Translations under genes and position numbers: made by a program
The notes under the pieces: generated by a model
Databases searched by the model: none
Seen by the model: the letters and a program-made list of their open reading frames with translations, nothing else
Told to the model about the DNA's origin: nothing
Shown: piece after piece, positions 48,722 through 59,566 of the stretch
How positions within the stretch are numbered: the first letter of the stretch is position 1
How the letters are laid out: every line of letters begins with the position of its first letter
DNA from: Rubripirellula lacrimiformis
GTDB taxonomy: Bacteria; Planctomycetota; Planctomycetia; Pirellulales; Pirellulaceae
NCBI RefSeq assembly: GCF_007741535.1
Contig: NZ_CP036525.1
Location: 6,200,001 to 6,264,000, forward strand
DNA: 64,000 nucleotides
Direction of reading: 5' to 3'

Positions 48722-49840
48722 ATGAATCGCTCCGAGGACAATCCAAGTCAAGATCAAGCCATCAGTCCAGCGCCCCACCAGGAAGCCGAAAGATGGTTCG
48801 GACACGATGTTTTACCGGGGCAATCGGTCAGCACGGAATTGGAGATCACCGAAAGCTATAGCGGCCGGACGGTGGTCATTCCGCTGCGAGTGTTTCGCGG
48901 AATGCAGCCTGGCCCCAAGGTCTTTGTATCGGCAGCCCTGCACGGCGACGAATTGAACGGAACCGGCGCGATTCGGACGATTTTGGGGGACGACAGCTGG
49001 AAACTGGACGCGGGCACCTTGTTGATGATCCCGGTGCTGAACGTGCTGGGGTTTGAACGCCATTCGCGTTACCTGCCCGACCGACGTGACCTGAACCGCT
49101 GTTTCCCCGGCAGCAAGGACGGCAGCATGGCGTCGCGACTTGCAAAAGTGATCTTTGATGCGATCGTCAAACGTTGCGACTACGGCGTTGATTTGCACAC
49201 CGCCGCGGTCCGCCGGACCAACTTTCCGAACGTGCGAGCGAACTTGGATAGCCCCGAAAGCCTGCGCATCGCCGAAGCGTTTGGGACGGGCATCCTGCTG
49301 CACGGCAGTGGGCCCAAAGGGTCGCTGCGCCGCGAAGCCACCAAGGCTGGGTGCGTCACCATCGTTGTCGAGGGCGGCGAAGTCTGGAAAGTCGAATCAT
49401 CCGTCGCCGAGTGCATGAGCCGCGGAATCTTCAACGTCCTGAAAGAACTGGACATGATGCAGGGGGAACCGGATCTGCCCGATTCGCAAGTCATGATCCG
49501 CGAAACCAAGTGGCTTCGCGCCGAACGGGGCGGGTTCATGTCGATGCACGTCGCACCGGGCGATAGCGTCCAAAAGGGACAGGCCATCGCCACCAACAGC
49601 AGCCTGTTGGCCGAGGACCAAAACCGGCTGGAGACTCCCTTTTCGGGAATCGTGATCGGAATGACCACCCTGCCAGCCGTCCAACCGGGCGAACCGGTGG
49701 TGCACGTGGGCCGCTTGGCCAACGCAAAATCGGTCCGCCGTCACGCCCGCCAAGTCGCAGGCGACGACGTCCAGCGAACCGCGCACGAACACTTGGCGAC
49801 CAATATCCAAGTGACCGAGCCCACCGACCAAACGGAATAG
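48722..49840 (+). CDS. Succinylglutamate desuccinylase/aspartoacylase-family deacylase
   Basis: A 372-residue zinc-dependent enzyme of the M14-like AstE/ASPA family. Zinc ligands are in SAALHGDELNGTGAIR (His and Glu) and GVDLHTAA (His); the catalytic glutamate is likely in VVEGGEVWKVE. Supporting motifs are PVLNVLGFERHSRYLPDRRD and LNRCFPG. The C-terminal ~110 residues form a beta domain (SMHVAPGDSVQKGQAIA) reminiscent of lipoyl-like folds in this group. The acyl substrate is unknown. It follows the cca gene by 64 bp on the same strand. Confidence 0.85.
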   Translation: MNRSEDNPSQDQAISPAPHQEAERWFGHDVLPGQSVSTELEITESYSGRTVVIPLRVFRGMQPGPKVFVSAALHGDELNGTGAIRTILGDDSWKLDAGTLLMIPVLNVLGFERHSRYLPDRRDLNRCFPGSKDGSMASRLAKVIFDAIVKRCDYGVDLHTAAVRRTNFPNVRANLDSPESLRIAEAFGTGILLHGSGPKGSLRREATKAGCVTIVVEGGEVWKVESSVAECMSRGIFNVLKELDMMQGEPDLPDSQVMIRETKWLRAERGGFMSMHVAPGDSVQKGQAIATNSSLLAEDQNRLETPFSGIVIGMTTLPAVQPGEPVVHVGRLANAKSVRRHARQVAGDDVQRTAHEHLATNIQVTEPTDQTE

Positions 49841-50006
49841 ACGTCGCCGCGATCGCCACCGGAGTATGCGCGCCTGCGTCGAAACGCCCTGCGGAGTGAT
49901 CTTGACGGGTCAGAGCCACCCCGGTTAATTCATGGTGAACCTGACAACAGTGCCCGACGCACTGTTGCGACCCAGCCCATCAGCCCAACCAAGGAAGGTT
50001 GCACGC

Positions 50007-51167
50007 ATGGCCAATTCCGCTCAAAACGTTCCACTTCTTGACGTTAATCGCGACAATCTTCCCTATCGAGACGAGTTCATCGACGCCCTGACCGGTGTCG
50101 TCGATAGCGGCCGTTTCCTGTTCGGCCCCGACGTGGTGGAGCTCGAAAACGAGGTCGCTGCGTATAGCGAAGTCGACAACGCAATCGGCTGTGCCTCGGG
50201 CAGCGACGCGCTGCTTTTGGCTTTGATGGCATTGAACATCGGGCCTGGCGACGAAGTGATCGTGCCAAGCTTTACGTTCTTTGCATCGGTCAGCTGCATC
50301 ACCCGACTTGGGGCGACGCCGGTGTTTGTCGACATTCGGCCCGACACCTTCAATATGGATGCCGAAAAGATCGAAGCAGCGATCACTAGCAAGACCAAAG
50401 CGATCATTCCGGTCTACCTGTTCGGTCAATGTGCCGAAATCGACCGCATCTGCCAAATCGCTTGCTCGCATGATGTGGCCGTCGTCGAAGACGCTGCTCA
50501 GGCGATCGGCGCCGCTTACCATTCCCGCCCGGCAGGCAGCTGGGGTGCGGTGGGCTGTTTCAGCTTTTACCCGACCAAGAACCTTGGCGGCATGGGTGAC
50601 GGTGGCATGTTGACGGCGCAGGATCCGGCGACCGCCGACCGACTGCGCTTGTTCGCCGGCCACGGCATGCGACCGCGTTACTACCACAAGGTGGTGGGCA
50701 TCAACAGTCGATTGGACACGTTCCAAGCCGCCGTGCTACGTGTCAAGTTGCGTCATCTGCCCGAAGCGGTCGAGTCGCGTCAAACCATCGCATCGCGATA
50801 TAGCCGCTGGTTCACCGAAGCCGGTTTGGCCAACGACGACCAGATGGTGTTGCCGTACCAGGATCCCGCGTCCTTCCACGTGTGGAACCAGTACGCACTT
50901 CGCATTCCTGGCGGCCGCCGCGATGATTTGCGATCCCATCTGTCGGAGAACAACGTCGGCAGCGAGATCTATTACCCGATCCCTGTTCACAAACAAGAGT
51001 GCTATCGCGATCTGAACTTCGACGATTCCAGCTTGGTGGAAACCAACCGAGCCTGTGCCGAAGTGCTGAACTTGCCGATCTTCCCCGGCCTGACCGAATC
51101 GGAACAACGCCGAGTGGTCGACACGGTCGTCAAGTTTTATGCCGCAAAATCGCGAATGGTGGCCTAG
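50007..51167 (+). CDS. DegT/DnrJ/EryC1/StrS-family PLP-dependent aminotransferase
   Basis: A 386-residue sugar aminotransferase-type enzyme. Motifs: GPDVVELENEVAAYSEV, GCASGSDALLLALMAL, VIVPSFTFFASVSCI, VEDAAQAIGAAY, then the PLP-binding lysine (Lys191) in SFYPTKNLGGMGDGGML, and INSRLDTFQAAVLRVKLRHL. The family aminates keto-sugar nucleotides for surface polysaccharides and glycosylation. The ATG giving MANSAQNVPL was preferred because AAGGAAGG stands about eight bases upstream; an earlier in-frame GTG/ATG exists. No other sugar-nucleotide gene is adjacent. Confidence 0.9.
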   Translation: MANSAQNVPLLDVNRDNLPYRDEFIDALTGVVDSGRFLFGPDVVELENEVAAYSEVDNAIGCASGSDALLLALMALNIGPGDEVIVPSFTFFASVSCITRLGATPVFVDIRPDTFNMDAEKIEAAITSKTKAIIPVYLFGQCAEIDRICQIACSHDVAVVEDAAQAIGAAYHSRPAGSWGAVGCFSFYPTKNLGGMGDGGMLTAQDPATADRLRLFAGHGMRPRYYHKVVGINSRLDTFQAAVLRVKLRHLPEAVESRQTIASRYSRWFTEAGLANDDQMVLPYQDPASFHVWNQYALRIPGGRRDDLRSHLSENNVGSEIYYPIPVHKQECYRDLNFDDSSLVETNRACAEVLNLPIFPGLTESEQRRVVDTVVKFYAAKSRMVA

Positions 51168-51806
51168 GCCAAGCGGATCGATCGCGGCATGCCGGGATCG
51201 ATCCATCCACTCGCGACGCGTGCGTGTCCCGATTCCTAGAACGGCTCCCTGGCCGGCGATGTCCGGCCAGAGGTAGGCGGTCTGATGCGACGAGAGTCTG
51301 GCGATCCAGCCAGACCGAACCGCGGGCGGACCCGTTACCGCTGCGATCCTGATACCGGGATCTGCAAACCGATCCGCCGCCACGAAAGATCGCTTCGGCG
51401 ACGGCGGCGTTGGCAGCCGAGTTGACCGCGGTCATTCGGCCCAGCCTGCCAGGACGGGCCCAGGATGCCGGGCAATCGGATTTCCAGCGGGGTAGATCGC
51501 AGCCAGCGTGTTACGCCGCCTCCGGTTCCCCCAGACGCGTTTTCGGCGAATCATTCGCCGCCATTTCGTAATCCGAACGGGCAGAAGTCCACGGCCGAAT
51601 CGGACCGTCCTCGTTCTGCCACAGGCAGCCCAGACGGGCTCAGCACGGTCCGCCTCGCTGCCTATCTCCCCTAAAGTGACTCTAGCGGCTGGTTTCCCGC
51701 TGTTGCGGGATCCTTTCGGGAAACGCGGCTGGCCCCTAAAATGCGTCCCTCATCATCACGGGCTGCGTGAATGAATCTTCTGTCACCCTTTTGATCCCTT
51801 GCCGAT
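51168..51806. other. 639-bp intergenic region with a hairpin ahead of the phosphofructokinase gene
   Basis: No protein gene is credible. At 51685-51732 two direct copies of GCGGCTGG flank GTTTCCCG...CGGGAAAC, inside which CCCGC-TGTT-GCGGG can form an alternative hairpin. This lies about 75 bp before the start of the phosphofructokinase gene and could be part of its leader. Nothing was recognised in the first ~500 bp. Confidence 0.5.
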
Positions 51807-53090
51807 ATGCCTGACTCACCAAACTTCGATATCAAACGCGTCGCGATCCTGTTTGCCGGTGGACCGGCACCGGCCGCCAACGCTGTCATCTCGACGGCCG
51901 CTTTCTCTTTTCTGGAAGAGGGGGCTCAGGTCTTTGGCATCAAGCATGGCTACAGCCGGCTGGCCGAGTACACCGCCGCAGGACCGCTGCAGGAGGGCAC
52001 CGACTACATCCGCTTCACTCATGACACGCTGACCAACGCTCGTTGCAGTCGCGGAATCATGATCGGCACCGCTCGCACCAACCCTGGAAAACACGTCAGT
52101 GCACCGGAGCACCTGAAAGATCCGGAACTGGTCGCGCCGCTTCGCCGCGTCTACGAAGGCCTGTGTTCGCTGGAAGTCGATGCGTTGATTTCGATCGGCG
52201 GCGACGACACGCTGAAGACGGCCAACAAGATCAAGATGTTCCAGGACAACCTGCCCGAAGGCGCACGTCGCTTCCCTGTCATCCACTTGCCAAAGACGAT
52301 CGACAACGATTATTCGGGAATCGATTTCACGTTCGGGTTCTTCACCGCCGTCGAAACCCTGGCCGAAGAAATTCGCAACCTGAACTACGACGCCGCTGCC
52401 GGGCGGGCGTATTTCTTGTGCGAAGCGATGGGACGCAGCGCCGGATGGTTGGCTTACGGTGCGGCGATCGCAGGCGAAGCATCGATGGTATTGTCGGTCG
52501 AAGACATCACCGGCAGCCTGGCGGAAGAGGAAGTCGTCAACGCCGAAACCGGGGCCACCCGCAAGGTGATGGCGATGGACCGCGTGATCGACAAAATGGT
52601 CGACATGATGCTGGCTCGCGAACGCGAAGGGCGTCAGTACGGCACGATTGTGGTGGCCGAGGGAATGGCTGAATTCCTGCCGTCGAAATACCTGGAAGGC
52701 GTCAGTCGCGATGACCACGGTCACATCAACATCGCTTCGATTCACTTGTCGTCGATGATGTCGGGAATGCTGGCCCAGCGATACACCGATCGCACCGGCA
52801 AGACTCGCAAGGTCAACGGTCTGCAAATGGGTTACGAAGCCCGTTGCGCACCGCCGCACGCCTACGACGTGATGCTAGGATCGCAGTTGGGCGTTGGAGC
52901 CTACCGTGCGTTGGTCGAAGAAAAATTGAACGGCGTGATGGTTTCGGTTTCCGGCCAATTCAACTTGCATTATGTCCCTTTCGAAGAATTGGTCGATCCA
53001 AAGACCCTGGTCACCAAGGTTCGGTTCATCGAAACCAAGAGCGATTTCCATCGCTTGGCTCGGTTCCTTGAAACCTGCGTCGACAGTTGA
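51807..53090 (+). CDS. 6-phosphofructokinase, probably pyrophosphate-dependent
   Basis: A 427-residue glycolytic enzyme phosphorylating fructose 6-phosphate. The N-terminal VAILFAGGPAPAANAVIST and SIGGDDTLKTANKIK (Gly131-Asp134) are family motifs. The second aspartate of GGDD and Lys163 in LPKTIDNDYSG are the residues that distinguish PPi-dependent from ATP-dependent enzymes, which have GGDGS and GTIDND. Other signs are GFFTAVETLAEEI, EAMGRSAGWLAYG and a substrate-binding GYEARCAPPHAYD. A reversible PPi enzyme would serve both glycolysis and gluconeogenesis. It stands alone, followed by a hairpin. Confidence 0.88.
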   Translation: MPDSPNFDIKRVAILFAGGPAPAANAVISTAAFSFLEEGAQVFGIKHGYSRLAEYTAAGPLQEGTDYIRFTHDTLTNARCSRGIMIGTARTNPGKHVSAPEHLKDPELVAPLRRVYEGLCSLEVDALISIGGDDTLKTANKIKMFQDNLPEGARRFPVIHLPKTIDNDYSGIDFTFGFFTAVETLAEEIRNLNYDAAAGRAYFLCEAMGRSAGWLAYGAAIAGEASMVLSVEDITGSLAEEEVVNAETGATRKVMAMDRVIDKMVDMMLAREREGRQYGTIVVAEGMAEFLPSKYLEGVSRDDHGHINIASIHLSSMMSGMLAQRYTDRTGKTRKVNGLQMGYEARCAPPHAYDVMLGSQLGVGAYRALVEEKLNGVMVSVSGQFNLHYVPFEELVDPKTLVTKVRFIETKSDFHRLARFLETCVDS

Positions 53091-53099
53091 AACCAGCGT

Positions 53100-53123
53100 G
53101 ATCGGCTGAAATGAGCGCCGATC
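53100..53123 (+). terminator. Hairpin after the phosphofructokinase gene
   Basis: GATCGGC pairs perfectly with GCCGATC around a 10-base loop, 9 bp after the stop. There is no T tract, so terminator function is uncertain. Confidence 0.35.
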
Positions 53124-53268
53124 AGCTGAGATTTGGACACACAGCGGGCATTCGGATTCGAAATATTCGATTCCGAGGGCCTGCAGCGATTTGTCCGAGT
53201 GTGGTGGGTGATTAGAATGGACCGCTGTTCTCCTCTCCCCCGCTCGACCCCGCCTCTGTGATCTGAAC

Positions 53269-54531
53269 ATGCTTCGACATTCTCTGGCTCTGCTTTCCGC
53301 AGTGACATTTGCTGGTTTTTCGGTAGCCGCCGACCCGCCAGCCAAGAAAAACGGCAAAGGACCGGCGTACACCGCTGCCCCAGCCGACGACGCCAACTAC
53401 CCGCTGCTGGGTGAGTTTTCAGGCGAAATCACCGTCGGCGACGCCACCGAAGTGCTTGGACTGCAGATCCGACCGATCGGCGGCGACAACTTCGACGCGA
53501 TGTCCTTCACCGGCGGACTGCCCGGACAAGACGGCGTCAGCGGCGAATCGATGAAGTTGATCGGTCGTCGCAGTGGCGAGATGGTCATTTTGTCCGGTGG
53601 TCCATGGGCAATCTTTGTTTCCAAGGATGCCTGCACCCTAGTCGATCACGAGGGCAACAAGCTTGGCAAATTGGATCGCGTCCAACGGGTCAGCCCGACC
53701 ATGCATGCCGCCCCGCCCAAGGATGCCTTGGTCCTGTTTGACGGCACGAACACGGAACAGTTTTCCAATGCCCAGATGACCGACGATGGGTTGTTGATGC
53801 AGGGTGCCGATGTGCGTCCGATGTTCACCGACTTCAATCTGCATGTCGAGTTCAAACTCCCCTACATGCCCGAAGCATCCGACCAATCGCGAGCCAATAG
53901 CGGGTTGTATTTGCAGAGCCGCTATGAGTGCCAAGTGCTGGATTCGTTCGCTCAAGACGCGGTCTTCAACGGCTGTGGCGCCCTGTACCGATTCAAAAAA
54001 CCAGACGTCAACATGTGCCTGCCACCGCTGCAGTGGCAAACGTATGACATTCAATTCACCGCTGCACGCTGGGCATCCGATGGGACCAAGATCCGTGACG
54101 CTCACGTCACATCGTGGGTCAACGGCGTGAAGGTCCAAGACAACGTGGCGCTGCCAGGCCCGACCGGGGCCGGCAAGGACGAAGCACCGATGTTGCTGCC
54201 GATCCGCATGCAGGATCACGGCGATCCCGTTCGATTCCGAAACGTGTGGGCGATCGACCGTGGCATGACGATGGTCGATTTCCCGATCCAGCCGACCGAA
54301 GAAGACTTGGCAGCGATGAAAAAGAAGGCCGAGGACGCCAAGGTGATGGCAAAGGCAGAAGCGAAAGCGAAGGCCGACGCTGCGGCTAAGAAGAAAGCCG
54401 AGGCAGCGAAACAGGCCGAAGCGGACAAGAAAGCCGAGTCCGAAAAGAAAGCTGCCGAAGCCAAACCTGAATCCGACGCCAAGTCGCAGGACGTTGAACT
54501 GAATTCGCCTGTGTCGGACGAAGCCAAGTAA
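53269..54531 (+). CDS. Exported DUF1080 protein with Lys/Ala/Glu-rich C-terminal tail
   Basis: A 420-residue exported protein. A signal peptide (LRHSLALLSAVTFAGFSVAA) is followed by a region with GEFSGEITVGDATEVLGLQI and then a DUF1080 domain (DALVLFDGTNTEQFSNAQMT, HVEFKLPYMPEASDQSRANS, GLYLQSRYECQVLDSF, VWAIDRGMTMVDFPIQP). DUF1080 enzymes include 3-keto-glucoside hydrolases acting on glycans outside the cytoplasm. The last ~75 residues are a charged repeat of KAEAAKQAEADKKAE type, predicted as a long helix or coiled coil, which could anchor the domain to the envelope. Confidence 0.82.
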   Translation: MLRHSLALLSAVTFAGFSVAADPPAKKNGKGPAYTAAPADDANYPLLGEFSGEITVGDATEVLGLQIRPIGGDNFDAMSFTGGLPGQDGVSGESMKLIGRRSGEMVILSGGPWAIFVSKDACTLVDHEGNKLGKLDRVQRVSPTMHAAPPKDALVLFDGTNTEQFSNAQMTDDGLLMQGADVRPMFTDFNLHVEFKLPYMPEASDQSRANSGLYLQSRYECQVLDSFAQDAVFNGCGALYRFKKPDVNMCLPPLQWQTYDIQFTAARWASDGTKIRDAHVTSWVNGVKVQDNVALPGPTGAGKDEAPMLLPIRMQDHGDPVRFRNVWAIDRGMTMVDFPIQPTEEDLAAMKKKAEDAKVMAKAEAKAKADAAAKKKAEAAKQAEADKKAESEKKAAEAKPESDAKSQDVELNSPVSDEAK

Positions 54532-54589
54532 CCGCACCTGCCGCGGCGGACAACAGCCACACAGTAAAGGGCGTCATCGTTTGACTGGA

Positions 54590-55504
54590 CTACGAAGCTG
54601 CGATTTCGGCTAGCCGCAGGGCTTCGGCCAGTTGCTGGATCTGAGTCAGATTCAATTCTTCGGCCCGAGCGGTTTCGCCGTGGCCCTGCTGCTGCAGCAC
54701 CGCGTCGACTTGCGGTTTATCCAGACGTCCTTTCATCGCGCTGATGACGACCGATCGCAAGAATTTGCGGCGGTGGAAAAACAGGGATCGAACCGTCGCG
54801 TGGAAGTGATCCAGGTCGGCAAAGGAGGCTCGCCGTTCTGGCCGGTGGTCCAGCCGGATGATGGCCGAGTGAACTTTCGGGCGAGGCCAAAACACCGTGG
54901 GCGGCAGGATCCGGATAATCTCGGCATCGCAGATCGATTGGACCCAAACGCTGAGGGCGCCGTAGTCCTTCGACCCGGGTTCGGCCACGATTCGGTCGCC
55001 CATTTCTTTTTGGATCGTGACCACGATCACGTCCGGCGTGGGCGTTTCGTGCAGCAGGTTGCTGATGATCGGGGTGGCCACGTTGTAGGGCAGGTTGGAA
55101 ACCAGCAGGAACCGCGAATTTTCGCCTAGCCGCGACTTTGCATCGCGAACATTCTCCATGATTTCGGGACGCAGCGTGTTTTTGTTCTTCAGCGCGTCGC
55201 CGTGGATCAGCTTGACATTGGGTCGGCCGGCCAATTCTTCGCTGGCCATTTGGTGCAGGTTGTTGTCGATTTCGACAGTCAGCACCGCTCCGGCTTGGTC
55301 GCTAAGCCGAGACGTCAACGATCCCACGCCCGTGCCAATTTCCAAGACGACGTCGTCCTTTCGGATTTCGGCGGATCGGGCGATCAAGTCGACCAGGTTC
55401 AGGTCGATCAAGAAATTCTGACCGAAACGGGACACCGGCCGCAGGCCGGCAGCGGCGAGTCGCTTGGAAAGATAAGTAGCGGTTTGACGTGGCTGGTTGG
55501 ACAT
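54590..55504 (-). CDS. rsmA: 16S rRNA dimethyladenosine transferase RsmA (KsgA)
   Basis: A 304-residue methyltransferase that dimethylates A1518 and A1519 of 16S rRNA. Characteristic motifs are [17 protein letters not shown], the SAM motif [24 protein letters not shown], the catalytic [16 protein letters not shown] and the C-terminal [14 protein letters not shown] with [12 protein letters not shown]. The ATG giving [12 protein letters not shown] was chosen because a longer frame adds a non-homologous segment. The ribE gene lies 150 bp upstream on the same strand. Confidence 0.95.
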   Translation of the reverse strand: MSNQPRQTATYLSKRLAAAGLRPVSRFGQNFLIDLNLVDLIARSAEIRKDDVVLEIGTGVGSLTSRLSDQAGAVLTVEIDNNLHQMASEELAGRPNVKLIHGDALKNKNTLRPEIMENVRDAKSRLGENSRFLLVSNLPYNVATPIISNLLHETPTPDVIVVTIQKEMGDRIVAEPGSKDYGALSVWVQSICDAEIIRILPPTVFWPRPKVHSAIIRLDHRPERRASFADLDHFHATVRSLFFHRRKFLRSVVISAMKGRLDKPQVDAVLQQQGHGETARAEELNLTQIQQLAEALRLAEIAAS

Positions 55505-55655
55505 AAAGGTCAGGATACAGGCTTCGGGAACCAGGTTACAGCAGGCAGAATCGCCATGGTAACCAACATCGGGACGGCTGCTGAGGTGGTTTCGGCGTGG
55601 TTTGCCACGAATCAGAACTCGAACACGCGTGTGGCCCAGGTTCCATCTCGACAGA

Positions 55656-56252
55656 CTACGATTGTCGCTGCGCCAGCGATCTTTCGACATATTTGGCCAG
55701 CAAGTCGGTTTCCAAGTTCACTTCGTCGCCGACCTGGCGTTTCCCCAGGGTGGTGGCGTCCAACGTATGGGGAATTAGGGCCACCGAAAAGGAATCGTCG
55801 GTCACTTCGACCACCGTCAAACTGATGCCATCGATCGCGATGCTGCCCTTGGGCGCCACCTGAGACGCAAATTGGCGGGGGATGCTGAACCACAGATTGG
55901 CCCAGGGTGGATCGTCGATTCGCCGGATCAGTTGACCGACCGCATCGACGTGGCCCGACACATAATGGCCGCCCAAACGGTCGCCGGCGGCCAGCGATCG
56001 CTCCAAATTGACGCTGCTGCCCTGATCCAGTTCCCCCAAATTGGTGCGAGAAAGTGTTTCCGCACCGGCTTCGAAATCCAGGTTGGCCCCATCGATCGCG
56101 ACGACGGTCAGGCAGCAGCCGTTGACACAGATACTATCGCCAATGGCGGCATCCTGGGCCACTAACCCGGCTGCAACGGTCAAGCGTTTGCCAGGATCCT
56201 GCGGGGTGACGCAAACGATCGTGCCGATAGCTTCGACGAGTCCGGTAAACAT
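55656..56252 (-). CDS. ribE: Riboflavin synthase, alpha subunit
   Basis: A 198-residue enzyme that dismutates two 6,7-dimethyl-8-ribityllumazine molecules into riboflavin. It starts with the invariant [12 protein letters not shown] and contains the two lumazine-binding repeats: [20 protein letters not shown] with [14 protein letters not shown], and [16 protein letters not shown] with [15 protein letters not shown] and ALIPHTL. The start is fixed by MFTG. The gene faces away from enolase, with 166 bp between starts. Confidence 0.95.
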   Translation of the reverse strand: MFTGLVEAIGTIVCVTPQDPGKRLTVAAGLVAQDAAIGDSICVNGCCLTVVAIDGANLDFEAGAETLSRTNLGELDQGSSVNLERSLAAGDRLGGHYVSGHVDAVGQLIRRIDDPPWANLWFSIPRQFASQVAPKGSIAIDGISLTVVEVTDDSFSVALIPHTLDATTLGKRQVGDEVNLETDLLAKYVERSLAQRQS

Positions 56253-56286
56253 AGCGGGCGGTGGAGTTGGAAGACTGGGGGGATAG

Positions 56287-57702
<1,416 letters not shown>

Positions 57703-57732
57703 TCCGCTTGGGCAGGCAACCGGTGACGGATG

Positions 57733-57755
57733 GCGTCGTGTAGAATGCACGACGC
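57733..57755 (+). terminator. Hairpin after enolase, possible terminator
   Basis: GCGTCGTG pairs perfectly with CACGACGC around a 7-base loop and is followed only by GTTTG. The loop contains TAGAAT, which could alternatively be the -10 box of the next gene. Confidence 0.35.
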
Positions 57756-57803
57756 GTTTGAACATCTTGAATTTTCTTCACCAGTCACCAGCGGCCTGTC
57801 CCC

Positions 57804-58367
57804 ATGACCACCATGATTGCCGAGCAGCCCTGGATGGTTGCGATTGCTTTAGGGCTGCTAGGCGGAGCGTTGATTTTTGGATGGCTGCAAACCGGAAAGA
57901 AGGCAGCGGCGCTGATCGGATTGGTCTGCCTTGGATTGGTTCCCGTTGCCTTCGTTGTGGCGTCCAATTGGGAAACCGATCGCGAACAGATCGAACGGCT
58001 GATTCGCGATACCGCAGCAGCCATCGAGCGGAATGACTTCGAAACCGTTTACCAATTGATTGGTGATGACGAGGCCGAAGCGATGGCTCGGCGCGAACTG
58101 CCGCAGTTCGAATTCACGATGGCGTCGGTCAACAAGATCCGGTCCATCGAAGTGATCGAAGGCACGTTCCCCCCCGAAGCCGATGTAGACATGTCGGTCA
58201 AGGTGGACGTCAGCACCAAGCGAGGTGGCGTGAAAAACATTCGCGTCGTCCGCCGATTGGAATTGCGACTTCAAAAGGAAAACGACCACTGGAAAGTCAC
58301 TCAGTATCGGCATTCGCCGGTTGTCGGCGGCCCAGATCAATACACCGACCAGTTCACGACCAAGTGA
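57804..58367 (+). CDS. Hypothetical membrane protein with SnoaL/NTF2-like soluble domain
   Basis: A 187-residue protein. Two N-terminal hydrophobic helices (MVAIALGLLGGALIFGWL and AALIGLVCLGLVPVAFVVA) are followed by a ~130-residue soluble part with REQIERLIRDTAAAIERNDF, a central FTMASVNKIRSIEVI and strands ending LRLQKENDHWKVTQYRHSP. The helix-then-sheet pattern and the WKVTQYR ending resemble NTF2/SnoaL-type domains. Function unknown. The DUF1289 gene follows 12 bp later on the same strand. Confidence 0.7.
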   Translation: MTTMIAEQPWMVAIALGLLGGALIFGWLQTGKKAAALIGLVCLGLVPVAFVVASNWETDREQIERLIRDTAAAIERNDFETVYQLIGDDEAEAMARRELPQFEFTMASVNKIRSIEVIEGTFPPEADVDMSVKVDVSTKRGGVKNIRVVRRLELRLQKENDHWKVTQYRHSPVVGGPDQYTDQFTTK

Positions 58368-58379
58368 CCGGGGTACACC

Positions 58380-58568
58380 TTGAATAGCGAATCGGATCCG
58401 TCAGTATCCCCCTGCATCCAAATTTGCAAGATCGACCACACAGGCGTGTGCGCCGGCTGCCATCGTACCCTGGACGAAATCGCCACCTATTCAGGCCTGA
58501 CCGACGACCAGCGCCAGATCGTCAATCGACGAGCCATCGCTCGCGGCGATCAAACCCAACCGGGGTAA
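58380..58568 (+). CDS. DUF1289 family protein
   Basis: A 62-residue protein with the four-cysteine pattern of DUF1289: SPCIQICKIDHTGVCAGC, then HRTLDEIATYSGLTDDQRQ. The cysteines probably bind zinc or an iron-sulfur cluster; the family has no settled function. A TTG start is used because no ATG precedes the first cysteine in frame; GGGG lies upstream. It is the second gene of a two-gene unit with the membrane protein before it. Confidence 0.8.
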   Translation: MNSESDPSVSPCIQICKIDHTGVCAGCHRTLDEIATYSGLTDDQRQIVNRRAIARGDQTQPG

Positions 58569-58726
58569 CAGCCGTAAAAAACGCGGCACGGACGCAATCC
58601 CCGTGGTCGCCCGGTTCAACCTAGTGAACCACAGTCTGCCTTGGCCGCTCTTTACACGTGACCGGCCACCGGCGACAATGTTGGATCAGTCCGAGCGTCG
58701 ACCGACTCGGCTGCCCGCATATTTGG

Positions 58727-58762
58727 AAACCTTTCCCCGCACCGGGAAAGGTTTCTTTTTTT
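58727..58762 (+). terminator. Strong intrinsic terminator in the greA upstream region
   Basis: AAACCTTTCCC pairs perfectly over 11 bp with GGGAAAGGTTT across a CGCACC loop and is followed by C and eight T. It lies 159 bp after the DUF1289 stop and 65 bp before the greA start, so it either ends the upstream operon or acts as an attenuator in a greA leader. Confidence 0.9.
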
Positions 58763-58826
58763 GCCCGAGGCAAATTGCTAACCCCCTGTTGCGCAAGCAA
58801 GTAGTTCAAAAAAAAGGATTGGTGCC

Positions 58827-59303
58827 ATGATCGATTCGGTACCCATGACACGCGCCGGCTACAACAAAATCAAAGCCGAGATCGAGCGTCTGGAAAAGGA
58901 GATGAACATTTGCACGGAGAAGATCGCCGAGGCGAGGGAAGAAGGCGACTTGAAAGAGAACGCCGAGTACCATGCCCAGCGCGAAAACCAGGGCATGATC
59001 GCCGCTAAAATCGCTCAGCATCGCGACAAAATCGCTCGCGCATCTATCATCGACCGATCGACGCTGCCCAAGGACGAAGTCGTCTTCGGATGTACCGTCA
59101 CGGTCGAAGATGTGGCTTACGGCGACGAAGAACAGTTCACCCTGGTCGGCGCCGGCGAAGACGATGTGAACGCTGGCAAGATCCTCGTCACCAGCCCGTT
59201 CGGCCGAGGCCTGATCGGCAAGAAGGTTGGTGAAACAGCCGAAGTCGATGTGCCAGCAGGCAAACTGAAGTTCAAAATTCTGAAGATCGAATTCTTGGAC
59301 TGA
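58827..59303 (+). CDS. greA: Transcription elongation factor GreA
   Basis: A 158-residue factor that rescues backtracked RNA polymerase by stimulating transcript cleavage. The N-terminal coiled coil has [20 protein letters not shown] and the acidic tip [20 protein letters not shown]. The C-terminal FKBP-like domain has [38 protein letters not shown] and ends [12 protein letters not shown]. Length is typical. The ATG giving [11 protein letters not shown] is used; the internal MTRAG is an alternative. A perfect intrinsic terminator stands 65 bp before the start. Confidence 0.95.
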   Translation: MIDSVPMTRAGYNKIKAEIERLEKEMNICTEKIAEAREEGDLKENAEYHAQRENQGMIAAKIAQHRDKIARASIIDRSTLPKDEVVFGCTVTVEDVAYGDEEQFTLVGAGEDDVNAGKILVTSPFGRGLIGKKVGETAEVDVPAGKLKFKILKIEFLD

Positions 59304-59566
59304 TTCCATTTCGATTTGCCCCACCCATCCCTGGTGATCCGTGATTGCCAATCGCGATGTGTCGGGCACGTTCAAGACACGCACCTGCGCGGCGGCAATC
59401 AGGCCCACCGCGCAGGCGGCCAACATCGTTCGCTGTTGCCGCATTCGGGTGACGCGGCCCAATGGGCCCGTCGATCGATTCAACCGAGGGCGTGTCAGAG
59501 CCTTGCCGCCGATCGATTGACCGACGTGCTGGTTCTTCCTTTTTTCCATTTCCGGAGCCGTGACCG

